This document shows, in pieces, positions 8,718 to 17,363 of a DNA stretch of 64,000 nucleotides. The stretch covers positions 1-64,000 of the forward strand of contig CALMYW010000517.1 of NCBI GenBank assembly GCA_937873665.1, in the 5' to 3' direction. How positions within the stretch are numbered: the first letter of the stretch is position 1; each line of letters begins with the position of its first letter. The stretch comes from an uncultured Sphingorhabdus sp. GTDB taxonomy: Bacteria > Pseudomonadota > Alphaproteobacteria > Sphingomonadales > Sphingomonadaceae. The notes below the pieces were generated by a model. It worked only from the letters and a program-made list of their open reading frames with translations, searched no databases and was not told the DNA's origin. The translations under genes and the position numbers were made by a program.

Positions 8718-10526
8718 CTAACCCTTATACATCCCGTCGACACGATCCTTGTAACGCTCGCGGATCATGTGACGCCGGATCTTCATGCTCGGTGTCATTT
8801 CGCCATTTTCGATGGTGAAAGGTTCATCGGCAAATTCGAACTGACGGACTTTTTCGGTTACCGACAGGTCCTTGTTCACCCGGTCTACGGCTGCCCGCAC
8901 TGCCGCACGGAATTGGGGATTGTCCTGAAGTTCGGCAAAATCATATTTCATCCCCTGCCCCCGGGCCCAGTCGAGCGCCCATTCGGGATCGGGAACGATC
9001 AGACCGACAATATAGGGTCGCTTGTCTCCCGAAACCATCGCCTGCAATATTTCGGGCTGCAGCGTCAGCATACCCTCCACCTTTTGCGGCGCAACATTGT
9101 CGCCCTTGTCATTGACGATGATATCTTTCTTTCGGTCGGTAATCTTTATCCGGCCTTTTTCATCGAAATGGCCGATGTCGCCGGTGTGCAGCCAACCGTC
9201 CTTGATGACGCGGGCCGTTTCGGCCTCATTGTTCCAATAGCCGAGCATCACCAATTCGCCGCGCACGAGGATTTCGCCATCCTCGGCGATCTTCACTTCA
9301 ACGCCTTTCAGCGGTGCGCCAACGGTGTCCATCTTGATCCCGGTCTTGGGCCGATTGCAGCTCACGACCGGACCGCTCTCGGTCTGCCCATAGCCCTGCA
9401 AGAGCGTGATACCCAGCGACTGGAAGAACACGCCGATATCAGGGTTGAGCGGCGCACCGCCCGACACCATCGCCTTCATTCGCCCGCCAAAACGCGCCCG
9501 AATCTTTGGTTTTAATGTACGCGAGAGGATCGCGCGCATCGGCGCATCGCGGAAGCGTTTCTTGCCGCTATAGTCACGTTCACCAATGGTGAGCGCCATG
9601 TCGAGCAAATAGCTCGGTACCTTGCCTTGTTTTTCGACTTGCTTGATCATGCGCGCACGCAGCACCTCAAACAGGCGGGGGACGACGACCATGATCGTCG
9701 GCTGGGTTTCTTCGATGTTACTCGCCAGCTTTTCCAGACCTTCGGCATAATAGATTTCCGCGCCAACGCCGATGGGCAGGAACTGTCCGCCCGAATGTTC
9801 ATAAGCGTGGCTGAGCGGCAGGAAGGAGAGGAAGCGTTCGTTGTCGAGGCCGAAATCCTCACGCAGCACCTGCGCCGCGCCGTCGACATTGCAGATGATC
9901 GAACCATGGTGAAGCATTACCCCACGCGGTGCGCCGCCGGTGCCGCTGGTATAGATGATGCAGGCAAGTTCGCGTCGGCCAACATGCGCCATCTCTTCGG
10001 TCAGCGCCGCAACATCGGCATCGGTGCCCTGCACCAGATCGGCCCAATCATGATGCTTTTGCTGGCCACGTTGGGTGACCTTGAGCGGTTCCATGCCGAT
10101 CACAAATTCACATTCGGACGACCGCACCACGGCAGGCATCAGATGCTGGGCTAGCTTGGCGGTCGAAACAATCACCGCGCGTGACTGGCTGTTGTCGAGG
10201 ATATGCTGGTGATCGCGTTCGGTATTGGTGATGTAGGTCGGCACCGTGACGCAACCCGCCGCCATGATGCCAAGATCGGCGATGCACCATTCGGGCCGGT
10301 TTTCGGACACCAGCATCACCCGGTCGCCCTTTTTCAGACCCATTGCCCTCAGGCTTTTGGCAAGCCCTGCAACGCGGCGCGCTGTTTCTGCCCAGCTGAT
10401 TGTCCGCCATTCGTCGCCATGCTTATAGCCAAGGAAGGGGCGTTCACCGCGCAACGCTGCGCGCGACAGGAACATGCTCACCAGATTGGGAATGGATTCA
10501 AAATCGTTGAAATTGTCAGCCACCAA
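8718..10526 (-). CDS. Long-chain fatty acid-CoA ligase (AMP-forming)
   Basis: ANL-superfamily adenylate-forming enzyme that activates fatty acids to acyl-CoA, 602 residues, of the bacterial FadD15-like type. The phosphate-binding motif YTSGTGGAPRGVMLHH lies at about 192-207. It is followed by GYGQTESGP and by GWLHTGDIGHFDEKGRIKITDRKKDI. The usual Lys of the P-loop (SGTTGxPKG) is replaced by Arg in APRG, a conservative change. No signal peptide or membrane helix is present, so a cytoplasmic or peripheral enzyme is expected. It is convergent with ung. Confidence 0.93.
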   Translation of the reverse strand: MVADNFNDFESIPNLVSMFLSRAALRGERPFLGYKHGDEWRTISWAETARRVAGLAKSLRAMGLKKGDRVMLVSENRPEWCIADLGIMAAGCVTVPTYITNTERDHQHILDNSQSRAVIVSTAKLAQHLMPAVVRSSECEFVIGMEPLKVTQRGQQKHHDWADLVQGTDADVAALTEEMAHVGRRELACIIYTSGTGGAPRGVMLHHGSIICNVDGAAQVLREDFGLDNERFLSFLPLSHAYEHSGGQFLPIGVGAEIYYAEGLEKLASNIEETQPTIMVVVPRLFEVLRARMIKQVEKQGKVPSYLLDMALTIGERDYSGKKRFRDAPMRAILSRTLKPKIRARFGGRMKAMVSGGAPLNPDIGVFFQSLGITLLQGYGQTESGPVVSCNRPKTGIKMDTVGAPLKGVEVKIAEDGEILVRGELVMLGYWNNEAETARVIKDGWLHTGDIGHFDEKGRIKITDRKKDIIVNDKGDNVAPQKVEGMLTLQPEILQAMVSGDKRPYIVGLIVPDPEWALDWARGQGMKYDFAELQDNPQFRAAVRAAVDRVNKDLSVTEKVRQFEFADEPFTIENGEMTPSMKIRRHMIRERYKDRVDGMYKG

Positions 10527-10606
10527 AACTCTCCCGGGGTGGTCCGTTTACGGACTCATTTGACTTTCAAACGCTAGCGCCGCCTTTCGGGCTAGGCAAG
10601 GTTGGT

Positions 10607-12355
10607 TCAACCGACACTGGCTGCAGGCGCACCGTCTTGCAACTTGCTGCCATCAATGACCGTCTGCCGCCCCTGCTTGTCGACCGAAATCACATTGCCT
10701 TCGCTGCGCGGATCTGCAGCACCCGTCCATTTACCGTCGACAAGCTGCAATCCGTTCACCTTGGATCCCAGATCCTCTGGCTTCACTGGCTGTCCAAAAT
10801 TGGCGAGATTTTGCGCCATTGCGGAAAGCCCGGTCTTTTCTTCGACCAGCAAGGCACCGCCGCCAAAATAGATGTTGGGTAAAGCGATCGCCTCTTTGAG
10901 CGGCAGACCGAAATCCAGCACGCCGATCAAGGTCTTGGTGACGTGCATGATTATACGTTTGCCGCCCGCAGACCCGAGCGCAAGCACTGGCTTGCCTTCC
11001 CGGTCGAACACGATGGTCGGTGCCATTGATGACAAAGGCCGCTTTCCGCCCTCGACCCGATTGGCGACCGGCGCGCCATCCTTTTCGGGCGCAAATGTGA
11101 AGTCGGTCAGTTCATTGTTGAGGAAAAAGCCACCTGCAATCAACTGGCTGCCAAACGGCCCTTCGATGGTTGAGGTCATGTTGGCAATGCTGCCTTTGAC
11201 GTCGACAGCGGAAAAGTGGGTCGTTCCCGCAACTTCACCCGAAATCGCCGCCGTGCGCGGCATCGCGCCGGGAGGGTTGCCTGCCGGATAGTCGCTACGC
11301 GCCCTGGCTGGATCGATGAGAGCGGAACGCTCAGCCAGATAGGCTTTGTCGATCAGGCCGGCGACCGGAACCTGCACGAACGAAGCGTCACCCAAATATT
11401 TTTCGCGGTCTGCATAGGCAAGCTGCATCGCCTGCCCGATTAGAAACCAGCTCTTCGGGTCATCCTTGCCCATCGCCTTCATGTCGAAGCGCTCGAGCGA
11501 GCCGAGGATCTGCAACACTGTGGTCGCGCCCGACGAGGGGGGAGCCATACCGCAGATGACATAAACGCGATACGGGGCACAGACGGCATTTTGCTCAACT
11601 GCCTTATAGGCGGCGAGATCGGCTAGCGTCATGTCACCGGGGGCCACCGGGCTTTTGATGACGCTGTCGACAATGCTGTTCGCGATCGCTCCCGTATAAA
11701 AGGCTTCAGGGCCCTTTTTCGCAATCAGCTTCAGCGTTTTGGCCAATTGGGGATTGCGCAGTGTCATACCCGCCTTGGCAGGTTTACCATCAATCCAGTA
11801 AATCGACTTTGCCGTCTCGAATTTCGGCCACAAACGCTCGATCATTGCCAGACGCGATTCGAGCGTCTGGTTCACGACAAAGCCTTTATCGGCAAGCCGG
11901 ATCGCAGGCTTGAATATATCTGCCCATTTGAGCTTACCCCATTTGCGGTGCGCCTCTGCCATCAACCGGATGTTGCCGGGAACGCCCACAGACTTGCCGC
12001 CCGGAAAAGCCTGCAAGAAGGGCAGCGGTTTGCCATCGGCATCGGTAAAGCGTTGAGGTGTAGCCGCTGCAGGCGCAGTTTCGCGGCCATTGATTGTGCT
12101 GATCGTCGAGGACTTAGCGTCGTAATGGACCAGGAAGCCGCCGCCGCCGATGCCGCTCGATTGCGGCTCTACGACAGTCAGTGCCAACATCATCGCCATC
12201 GCAGCATCCGCCGCAGAGCCGCCTTTCGCCAGAATTTCAGCTCCGGCTGCAGTGGCCCGGGGATCAGCCGAACTCGCAATACCCTTCGTTTGAGCGGAAA
12301 GCGGTGTGGCAAGGAACGCAACAAATGCGACGAGAAACAGGCTGATTTTTTTCAT
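10607..12355 (-). CDS. ggt: Gamma-glutamyltransferase
   Basis: Ntn-hydrolase that removes or transfers the gamma-glutamyl group of glutathione and related compounds; 582 residues. A Sec signal peptide spans residues 1-21 (cleavage after LSA). The proenzyme self-cleaves before Thr378 of GTTHFSAVD, giving large and small subunits. Substrate-binding features include GGNGG-type GIGGGGFLVHYD near residue 69, NGRETAP at 89-95 and PLSSMAPTIV. The small-subunit segment STIEGPFGSQLIAGGFFLNNE is intact. Expected location is the periplasm. It stands alone between the acyl-CoA synthetase and pyrD. Confidence 0.94.
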   Translation of the reverse strand: MKKISLFLVAFVAFLATPLSAQTKGIASSADPRATAAGAEILAKGGSAADAAMAMMLALTVVEPQSSGIGGGGFLVHYDAKSSTISTINGRETAPAAATPQRFTDADGKPLPFLQAFPGGKSVGVPGNIRLMAEAHRKWGKLKWADIFKPAIRLADKGFVVNQTLESRLAMIERLWPKFETAKSIYWIDGKPAKAGMTLRNPQLAKTLKLIAKKGPEAFYTGAIANSIVDSVIKSPVAPGDMTLADLAAYKAVEQNAVCAPYRVYVICGMAPPSSGATTVLQILGSLERFDMKAMGKDDPKSWFLIGQAMQLAYADREKYLGDASFVQVPVAGLIDKAYLAERSALIDPARARSDYPAGNPPGAMPRTAAISGEVAGTTHFSAVDVKGSIANMTSTIEGPFGSQLIAGGFFLNNELTDFTFAPEKDGAPVANRVEGGKRPLSSMAPTIVFDREGKPVLALGSAGGKRIIMHVTKTLIGVLDFGLPLKEAIALPNIYFGGGALLVEEKTGLSAMAQNLANFGQPVKPEDLGSKVNGLQLVDGKWTGAADPRSEGNVISVDKQGRQTVIDGSKLQDGAPAASVG

Positions 12356-12395
12356 AAGCCCATTCCGTAACCCTGCTTATCCGTCAGGCAAAGCC

Positions 12396-13436
12396 TCAAT
12401 CGACATCAACACCAATTGCCTGCGCAAAATTGTCGAACCCGTCGCGCTTCAACAATGTAGCCAAACCGCTGTTAATACGCCGCGCAAGAAACGGACCTTC
12501 ATAGACAAGCGCACTATATAGCTGCACGAGCGAGGCGCCTGCGCGTATGCGCGCATAGGCATCCTCCGCCGAGGCGATACCGCCCACGCCAATCAGTGGA
12601 ACCTTGCCGGCGGTCGCCTTACGGAAGTCGATCAGGCGCTGCTGCGCCAATGCCTTGAGAGGAGCGCCTGACAGCCCTCCCGCTTCACCCGCATGCCGCG
12701 ATTGGAGCGGTGGGCGCGTGATGGTCGTGTTGCTTACAATCAAGGCATCGATACCGCGTTCGATTGCGACTGCCGAAATATCATCGATATCCGCCGGTTC
12801 CAGATCGGGTGCAACTTTCAGGAACAGCGGAGGGCCATCAGGTGCCGCTGCACGAACGCGCAGCAACAAATCATCGAGTGCAGCCTTGTCCTGCAACGCC
12901 CGTAAGCCTGGCGTATTGGGCGAACTGATATTGACGGTCACATAGTCCGCAAGTGGCGCCAGCCGCTGCATTGCCGTCACATAATCGGCTGTCCGATCCT
13001 CGCTGTCCTTGTTGGCACCGATGTTGATACCCAGGGGCCCAAATCGCCGATCATGTCGAACAGCCGCGATGCGAACAGCGGCGGCTTCCATACCTTCATT
13101 GTTGAAACCCATGCGGTTGATGACTGCGCGATCCTCGACCAGCCGGAACAAGCGAGGCCGTGGATTGCCCGATTGTGGACGCGGCGTAACCGTTCCGATT
13201 TCGACAAAGCCAAAACCCAAACCATAGGCTTTGGCAAAAATCTCAGCATTTTTATCATAGCCGGGTGCCAGCCCTACAGGGGACGGAAAATGCAATCCGC
13301 CGAGGGTTGATGACAGAATTGGGCTACTTGCCGAGGAACCAGCAATGGGCATGGCGCGCAGCGCAGCCACAGACAGGCCATGAGCCGACTCGGCATCTAA
13401 GCCGAACAACAAGGGACGGATCAGTCGATAGGTCAC
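12396..13436 (-). CDS. pyrD: Dihydroorotate dehydrogenase (quinone), class 2
   Basis: Membrane-associated FMN enzyme oxidising dihydroorotate to orotate in pyrimidine synthesis; 346 residues from the chosen GTG start. The frame is open for a further 106 codons upstream, but class 2 enzymes begin with a YRLIRPLLF-type amphipathic N-terminus, which places the start at 13436. FMN and substrate motifs include GLAPGYDKNAE, the EIGTVTPRPQSGNPRPRLFRL block and NISSPNTPGLRALQ with the catalytic Ser. GVGGIASAEDAYARIRAGASLVQLY is the phosphate-binding C-terminus. No strong ribosome binding site was seen before the GTG. It is divergent from the small RNA candidate. Confidence 0.94.
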   Translation of the reverse strand: MTYRLIRPLLFGLDAESAHGLSVAALRAMPIAGSSASSPILSSTLGGLHFPSPVGLAPGYDKNAEIFAKAYGLGFGFVEIGTVTPRPQSGNPRPRLFRLVEDRAVINRMGFNNEGMEAAAVRIAAVRHDRRFGPLGINIGANKDSEDRTADYVTAMQRLAPLADYVTVNISSPNTPGLRALQDKAALDDLLLRVRAAAPDGPPLFLKVAPDLEPADIDDISAVAIERGIDALIVSNTTITRPPLQSRHAGEAGGLSGAPLKALAQQRLIDFRKATAGKVPLIGVGGIASAEDAYARIRAGASLVQLYSALVYEGPFLARRINSGLATLLKRDGFDNFAQAIGVDVD

Positions 13437-13549
13437 CGATTCGCTATGGCAGTGGGCAATGTAAACTTGCAATCGATATAACGTCTTGTTTTGACGCACC
13501 CTCATTGAAGTTTGGCCGCAAATGTCAAACGTAACGTGATGTAATGACG

Positions 13550-13671
13550 ATTCCGTGCAAGAAACTGTCACGCAGTTGGTGCATATGTGTGTTGCGACCC
13601 GAAGGGCTCTAAGTCGGAAGACTCGAGTTCTTGACCTATTGAGGCCTGCCCTTGCGGCAGGCCTTTTTTTT
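13550..13671 (+). ncRNA. Candidate trans-acting small RNA ending in an intrinsic terminator
   Basis: Roughly 120 bases between pyrD and the AraC-type gene end in a strong intrinsic terminator: a 9-bp stem AGGCCTGCC/GGCAGGCCT (13642-13650 with 13656-13664) plus eight T. No gene on the plus strand precedes it, so it must end a short independent transcript. Two small hairpins precede it: CCC-GAA-GGG, and AGTC-GGAA-GACT with a GNRA-like tetraloop. The 5' end is a guess and no convincing promoter was identified. A SuhB/alpha-r8-type alphaproteobacterial sRNA is one possibility; I cannot confirm the family. Confidence 0.45.
13642..13671 (+). terminator. Intrinsic terminator of the small RNA candidate
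   Basis: A 9-bp perfect GC-rich stem with a 5-base loop is followed directly by eight consecutive T. It lies upstream of the AraC-type regulator and rules out starts for that gene further upstream. Confidence 0.85.
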
Positions 13672-13719
13672 ATCGCGTTTTTGCCTATCATCATGACCAA
13701 GGGAGCCTTGGTCGCGAAA

Positions 13720-14562
13720 ATGATAAACTTGCAATATGAAGCGCCGGATGACACGCTGCGCCAACTCGTCTCTTCTTTTTATCGCTTCGATTACACGGGT
13801 AATGCATTGCGCGAAGTCGAGCGTGCTGACCGCGCGCAATTCCGGATCACCCTCAGCGGCGAGGGAAGATATCGCTTTTCGGATATCGAAGTTCCTGCCT
13901 TTCCGGTCACTGTCATCGGCCCCTCGACAAAGTCTTTCGAAGCGCTATCTGATGGCCCAATCAGCATCTTCGGCTGGGGAATGCTACCGGCAGGATGGGC
14001 CGCACTGATGGGTGCCGAAGCTGCGAACTGGATCGATAAGGCATTCGATGCGCGTCAGGTCTTTGGCGATTCCATCATGGAGTTGCGCGATCGATTGATT
14101 GCTCTGAATGAGCCAGTGCAACAATTCAAACTGGCCAACGAGGCGGCTGCAGAAATTTACCGCGCGGTCGATGGCGCGCCGTTCGAATTTACTGCAATCG
14201 TTGACCGCTGGCTGGTCGATGACAGTGATCCGGACGTTGATTCCTTGATCTCCGAATCCGGCCTGTCACCACGTCAGCTCGAACGGATGACCAAACGCTA
14301 TTACGGCATGCCGCCGAAGAAACTCGCACGCAAATACCGGGCGCTGCGGGCGGCAAGCCGCATAGCGCATGGCGACAGTCTGGATGACACCGAACTGGGT
14401 TTGGCATTTTATGACCAGTCGCATCTGACGCGCGAGATCAAACAGTTTACCGGTCTAACCCCGGGCCAGTTACGCGCAGGCAAATCCGCGCTAACCAAAG
14501 CGACCATGGCCGGACGCGGGGCTCTGGGCGGGAAAGTCAGCCCTCTGATTTCGGACAGCTAG
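13720..14562 (+). CDS. AraC family transcriptional regulator
   Basis: DNA-binding regulator of about 280 residues. The N-terminal half (YEAPDDTLRQLVSSFYRFDY...) resembles the sensor domain of AraC-type proteins with a DUF6597-like N-terminus. The C-terminal third contains an AraC helix-turn-helix pair: LISESGLSPRQLERMTKRYYGMPPKKLARKYRALRA, then DTELGLAFYDQSHLTREIKQFTGLTPGQLRAG. The frame is open to 13555, but the intrinsic terminator at 13642-13671 excludes those starts. ATG 13720 or ATG 13693 are the candidates, and neither has a strong ribosome binding site. Ligand and targets are unknown. Confidence 0.78.
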   Translation: MINLQYEAPDDTLRQLVSSFYRFDYTGNALREVERADRAQFRITLSGEGRYRFSDIEVPAFPVTVIGPSTKSFEALSDGPISIFGWGMLPAGWAALMGAEAANWIDKAFDARQVFGDSIMELRDRLIALNEPVQQFKLANEAAAEIYRAVDGAPFEFTAIVDRWLVDDSDPDVDSLISESGLSPRQLERMTKRYYGMPPKKLARKYRALRAASRIAHGDSLDDTELGLAFYDQSHLTREIKQFTGLTPGQLRAGKSALTKATMAGRGALGGKVSPLISDS

Positions 14563-14743
14563 ATTCCTCACCCTTTTCTCGCCGGACACTGCTGTCCTGC
14601 ACCTTCCTGCGTCGCAAATTCGCCCGCAGCGCCTCTGCCAATCTCGCTTCGCGCGACTTGTTATCCTGCTTTTCCATATTTTGCCGATGCCAAAGCCGGA
14701 CGAAGCACGCAAGCGGCTTGACAAGCGCCGCGTCGCTAAGCAT
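14537..14743 (-). CDS. Small basic protein of unknown function
   Basis: A 68-residue open frame whose core, SREARLAEALRANLRRRKVQ (residues about 31-50), resembles a short basic protein found next to housekeeping genes in many alphaproteobacteria. The ATG at 14743 has GGAAGAGG seven bases upstream; a shorter version would start at 14677 without such a site. The first 25 residues are mildly hydrophobic. Its 3' end overlaps the end of the convergent AraC-type gene by 26 bases. Function unknown. Confidence 0.5.
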   Translation of the reverse strand: MLSDAALVKPLACFVRLWHRQNMEKQDNKSREARLAEALRANLRRRKVQDSSVRREKGEESSCPKSEG

Positions 14744-14761
14744 AGGGCCGCCTCTTCCGGC

Positions 14762-14836
<75 letters not shown>

Positions 14837-15004
14837 CCTTTTCCCGCCTTTCTGCGGGTTTCATCGAATTCGGACAAAAGCGAACGCGCATGAAGTCGCG
14901 CACAACTCACGTACAAATTGACCGGGAGATGACCCAAAGCTGCGGTGAGTTCCGATCGGCATTGCAGCTAGAGCGGCGCCTTCGATTCATTCGGCCACCA
15001 ACAC

Positions 15005-15835
15005 TCAATCTTGCGCGAGAACCGGACCGACTACTGAAATGCGTTCGGCATATCGGCTATTCGGGAAGTAATCCCACACAGCGTGGTGCTGGGTCGCGAC
15101 ATTGTCCCAAATCACCAGCGTCCGCTCCTCCCAGCGCACGCGGCATTGGGCGGTGAGAGTCGATTCAATATGCTGGAAGAACAATTCCATCATATGTCGG
15201 TTCTCCACATGCGACAGACCATTGATGCGCGTGGTAAAGCCACGATTGACCCACAACAGCTTTTTGCCTGTCAGCGGATGACGGATGACAACCGGATGGA
15301 TCGTGCGGTTGAAGTGTTGGCCGGGCTCCGGCTCGAGCCCGTATATCTGGCGATAGGGAAAGGCACCATCGTGTACCGCCGTCAGTCCCTCGGCTAACGC
15401 CTTTATCGGTTTTGAAAGTCGCTCATAGCACTCGACCATGCTGGAATAGACCGTGTCACCACCCCCGCCCGCGGGCGCTTCGTGCATGTAGAGCAGGCTC
15501 GCCGCGATGGGATCAGCATCACAACTGACATCAGTGTGCCAGCCTTCACCGGCCGTCATTTTAGATTCCCCTGTCGTACGCACGGGATAAACCTCTTCGT
15601 CGTCACCGCCGCGCGCCTTATTGAGCGCATGACGATGCAACTTTCCGGTGCCAAACAACCGTGCAACCGCTTTGTGCGCATCGCGGTCAAGTTGTTGGTC
15701 ACGGATAACCAGAACCATGCGCTCGGCCAGACGTTCGCGCAATCGATCTATCAGCGTCGCATCAAGATTGTTGAGGTCGACCCCTGTCACTTCGCTGCCG
15801 ATAACCGGGCCAAGCTTCTGTTCAGTCCAGGTCAT
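15005..15835 (-). CDS. TauD/TfdA family Fe(II)/2-oxoglutarate dioxygenase
   Basis: Non-heme iron, 2-oxoglutarate-dependent dioxygenase of 276 residues. The facial triad is visible as His100-x-Asp102 (WHTDVSC) and the distal His250 (VATQH), with the oxoglutarate-binding Arg265 (AERISV). The N-terminus LGPVIGSEVTGVDL is typical of the TauD/TfdA fold. I chose ATG 15835 because AGGAGGAG precedes it; the frame stays open 13 codons further. Family members act on taurine, alkyl sulfates or aryloxyacetates; the substrate here is not evident. It is divergent from an HTH regulator whose promoter region it shares. Confidence 0.9.
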   Translation of the reverse strand: MTWTEQKLGPVIGSEVTGVDLNNLDATLIDRLRERLAERMVLVIRDQQLDRDAHKAVARLFGTGKLHRHALNKARGGDDEEVYPVRTTGESKMTAGEGWHTDVSCDADPIAASLLYMHEAPAGGGGDTVYSSMVECYERLSKPIKALAEGLTAVHDGAFPYRQIYGLEPEPGQHFNRTIHPVVIRHPLTGKKLLWVNRGFTTRINGLSHVENRHMMELFFQHIESTLTAQCRVRWEERTLVIWDNVATQHHAVWDYFPNSRYAERISVVGPVLAQD

Positions 15836-15861
15836 TCGCGTCTCCTCCTGATTGCATTTCG

Positions 15862-15923
15862 TGCCAAAGGGCATGGCAAACCCGCTCCATACTTGCTAGC
15901 CGACACCGACCCATATCGGGTCG
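15862..15923. promoter_or_regulatory. Divergent control region with two inverted repeats
   Basis: The 103-base gap between the dioxygenase and the divergent regulator holds TGCCA-N7-TGGCA (15862-15866 and 15874-15878) and the perfect repeat CGACCC-ATATC-GGGTCG (15907-15923). The second lies just upstream of the regulator's start. Both are plausible operators, perhaps for the regulator itself. Motif evidence only. Confidence 0.35.
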
Positions 15924-15938
15924 ATGCAAGGTGTCGCT

Positions 15939-16406
15939 ATGCTCATGATCGATCCAAATGCTGCCGATGCGAAGCTACGGCTTTCCGGGTTTCTGGTAGC
16001 GAACCAGTTTCTAGCCACCGCCGCAACGCTGCGCCGCGCGTTCGACTTGGGGCACGATGATGTCTTGATCGTGTTGACTGTCGCGCTGGGCAACGTCCAG
16101 CGTATGCTCCGGACGCCGGACGCACAGGGGTTGGCGGCCTCGACCGCGCTGGTGGAACAGGACCGGATAATTCCGGTGTCCCGACGCGCCGTCGCGCGGG
16201 CCACTGGTCTGTCTCGTGAGACGGTCAGGCGGCGGATCAATTCTCTGTTGCTGTGCGGTAAGTTGCTGGAATGGGAGGACGGGGTGCGTACCGCACGACG
16301 CCTGATACTGTCCCCGCAGATACGCGAATCCATCCACGAAATGCTCGAGCTTACCGCCGGGACCTGTCGTGCACTTCAGCGCGAAGGTATCATAATCGCG
16401 GATTAG
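15939..16406 (+). CDS. Putative winged-helix transcriptional regulator
   Basis: Protein of 155 residues with a helix-turn-helix in its second half: RIIPVSRRAVARATGLSRETVRRRINSLLLCGKLLEW followed by a wing-like strand and RRLILSP. The first half is helical and unassigned. The ATG at 15939 has AAGGTG upstream; ATGs at 15924 and 15945 are alternatives. I do not recognise a named family; the fold resembles small MarR/IclR-like DNA-binding domains. Its divergent placement beside the dioxygenase suggests local control of that gene. Confidence 0.65.
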   Translation: MLMIDPNAADAKLRLSGFLVANQFLATAATLRRAFDLGHDDVLIVLTVALGNVQRMLRTPDAQGLAASTALVEQDRIIPVSRRAVARATGLSRETVRRRINSLLLCGKLLEWEDGVRTARRLILSPQIRESIHEMLELTAGTCRALQREGIIIAD

Positions 16407-16520
16407 CTTTTGTTTTGTACTAGCCCTTCGGCCACGAACCGTTGGTTGAGGCAGGCCTACCTACAGCAGCCTGTATAGAGCGCGCGCCTCCGATAGTACT
16501 TGCGCGACATCAACATTGCT

Positions 16521-17291
16521 TCACAGCGAATAGAGCAAATGGCCGCCGTCGACTATGATGTCGCTGCCGGTCATGAACCGCGATGCATCTGATGCCAGCA
16601 ACAGCAAAGCGCCGTCCAGATCGGGGAATGCACCAAAGCGGCGCATCGCAATCCGCTTACGCATCGCCTCACCTGCTTCGGATGCCAGGAACTCGCGGTT
16701 GAGATCGGTCGCAAAATAGCCCGGCGAGATCGAGTTCACCCTGATGTCATAGCGCGCCAGTTCCTGCGCCAATTGCCGTGTCATATGCAGCACCCCCGCC
16801 TTGGAAACGCTGTAAGGCGCAGCACCTTTCATCCCCTGATGTCCGGTTATCGAGGCAATGTTGATGATCGAACCGCCGTGCTCCCGCTCACGCATTTGCC
16901 GGGCGGCGGCTGTTGCCACCTGCCATACGCCTTTGAGGTTGATGTCCATGACATAATCGTAATCGTCTTCGGTCAGCCCCAGAACCGATCCCGACTTTTC
17001 CACCCCGGCATTATTGACGATGATGTCGAGAGGTCCTGCATCTGCAATTGCCTGTTCGACGCTGGCATATTTCGAAACGTCGATTGTAACGGCTGAAGCC
17101 ATACCTCCGGATTTCCGGATTTCAGCGACCAGCGATTCCAACGGCTCTCTCCGGCGCGCGGCGACCACCACTTCCGCATTGCTCGCAGCCAGAACCCGTG
17201 CAAAATGTGCGCCGAAACCCTCGCTTGATGCGCCTGTCACCAATGCCCGTTTGCCTGAAAGATCTGCCTTGAGTTGCATTTTTTCCGTCAT
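16521..17291 (-). CDS. SDR family NAD(P)-dependent oxidoreductase
   Basis: Short-chain dehydrogenase/reductase of 256 residues with classical motifs: nucleotide binding TGASSEGFG (19-27), NNAG (93-96), and catalytic Ser147, Tyr160 and Lys164 (YSVSK). The first Gly-rich loop reads TGASSEGFG rather than TGxxxGIG, a minor variation. C-terminal VNSISPGYFATDLNREF and MTGSDIIVDGGHLL are typical of FabG-like or hydroxyacyl-dehydrogenase SDRs. It is divergent from the acyl-CoA dehydrogenase pair with 72 bases between, so a role in the same acyl-CoA catabolism is plausible. Confidence 0.9.
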   Translation of the reverse strand: MTEKMQLKADLSGKRALVTGASSEGFGAHFARVLAASNAEVVVAARRREPLESLVAEIRKSGGMASAVTIDVSKYASVEQAIADAGPLDIIVNNAGVEKSGSVLGLTEDDYDYVMDINLKGVWQVATAAARQMREREHGGSIINIASITGHQGMKGAAPYSVSKAGVLHMTRQLAQELARYDIRVNSISPGYFATDLNREFLASEAGEAMRKRIAMRRFGAFPDLDGALLLLASDASRFMTGSDIIVDGGHLLYSL

Positions 17292-17363
17292 CCCTTGATA
17301 TGTGGTTCAAAGTAGTTATCGAATAGCATTAGATAAAGTTCAAGCCCCTATGGGAGAGGTGCA

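Noticed and set aside
13437..13754. N-terminal extension of pyrD by 106 codons
   Set aside because: It has no class 2 PyrD similarity, is rich in Arg/Cys/Thr and crosses the small RNA candidate; the YRLIRPLLF start at 13436 fits the family.
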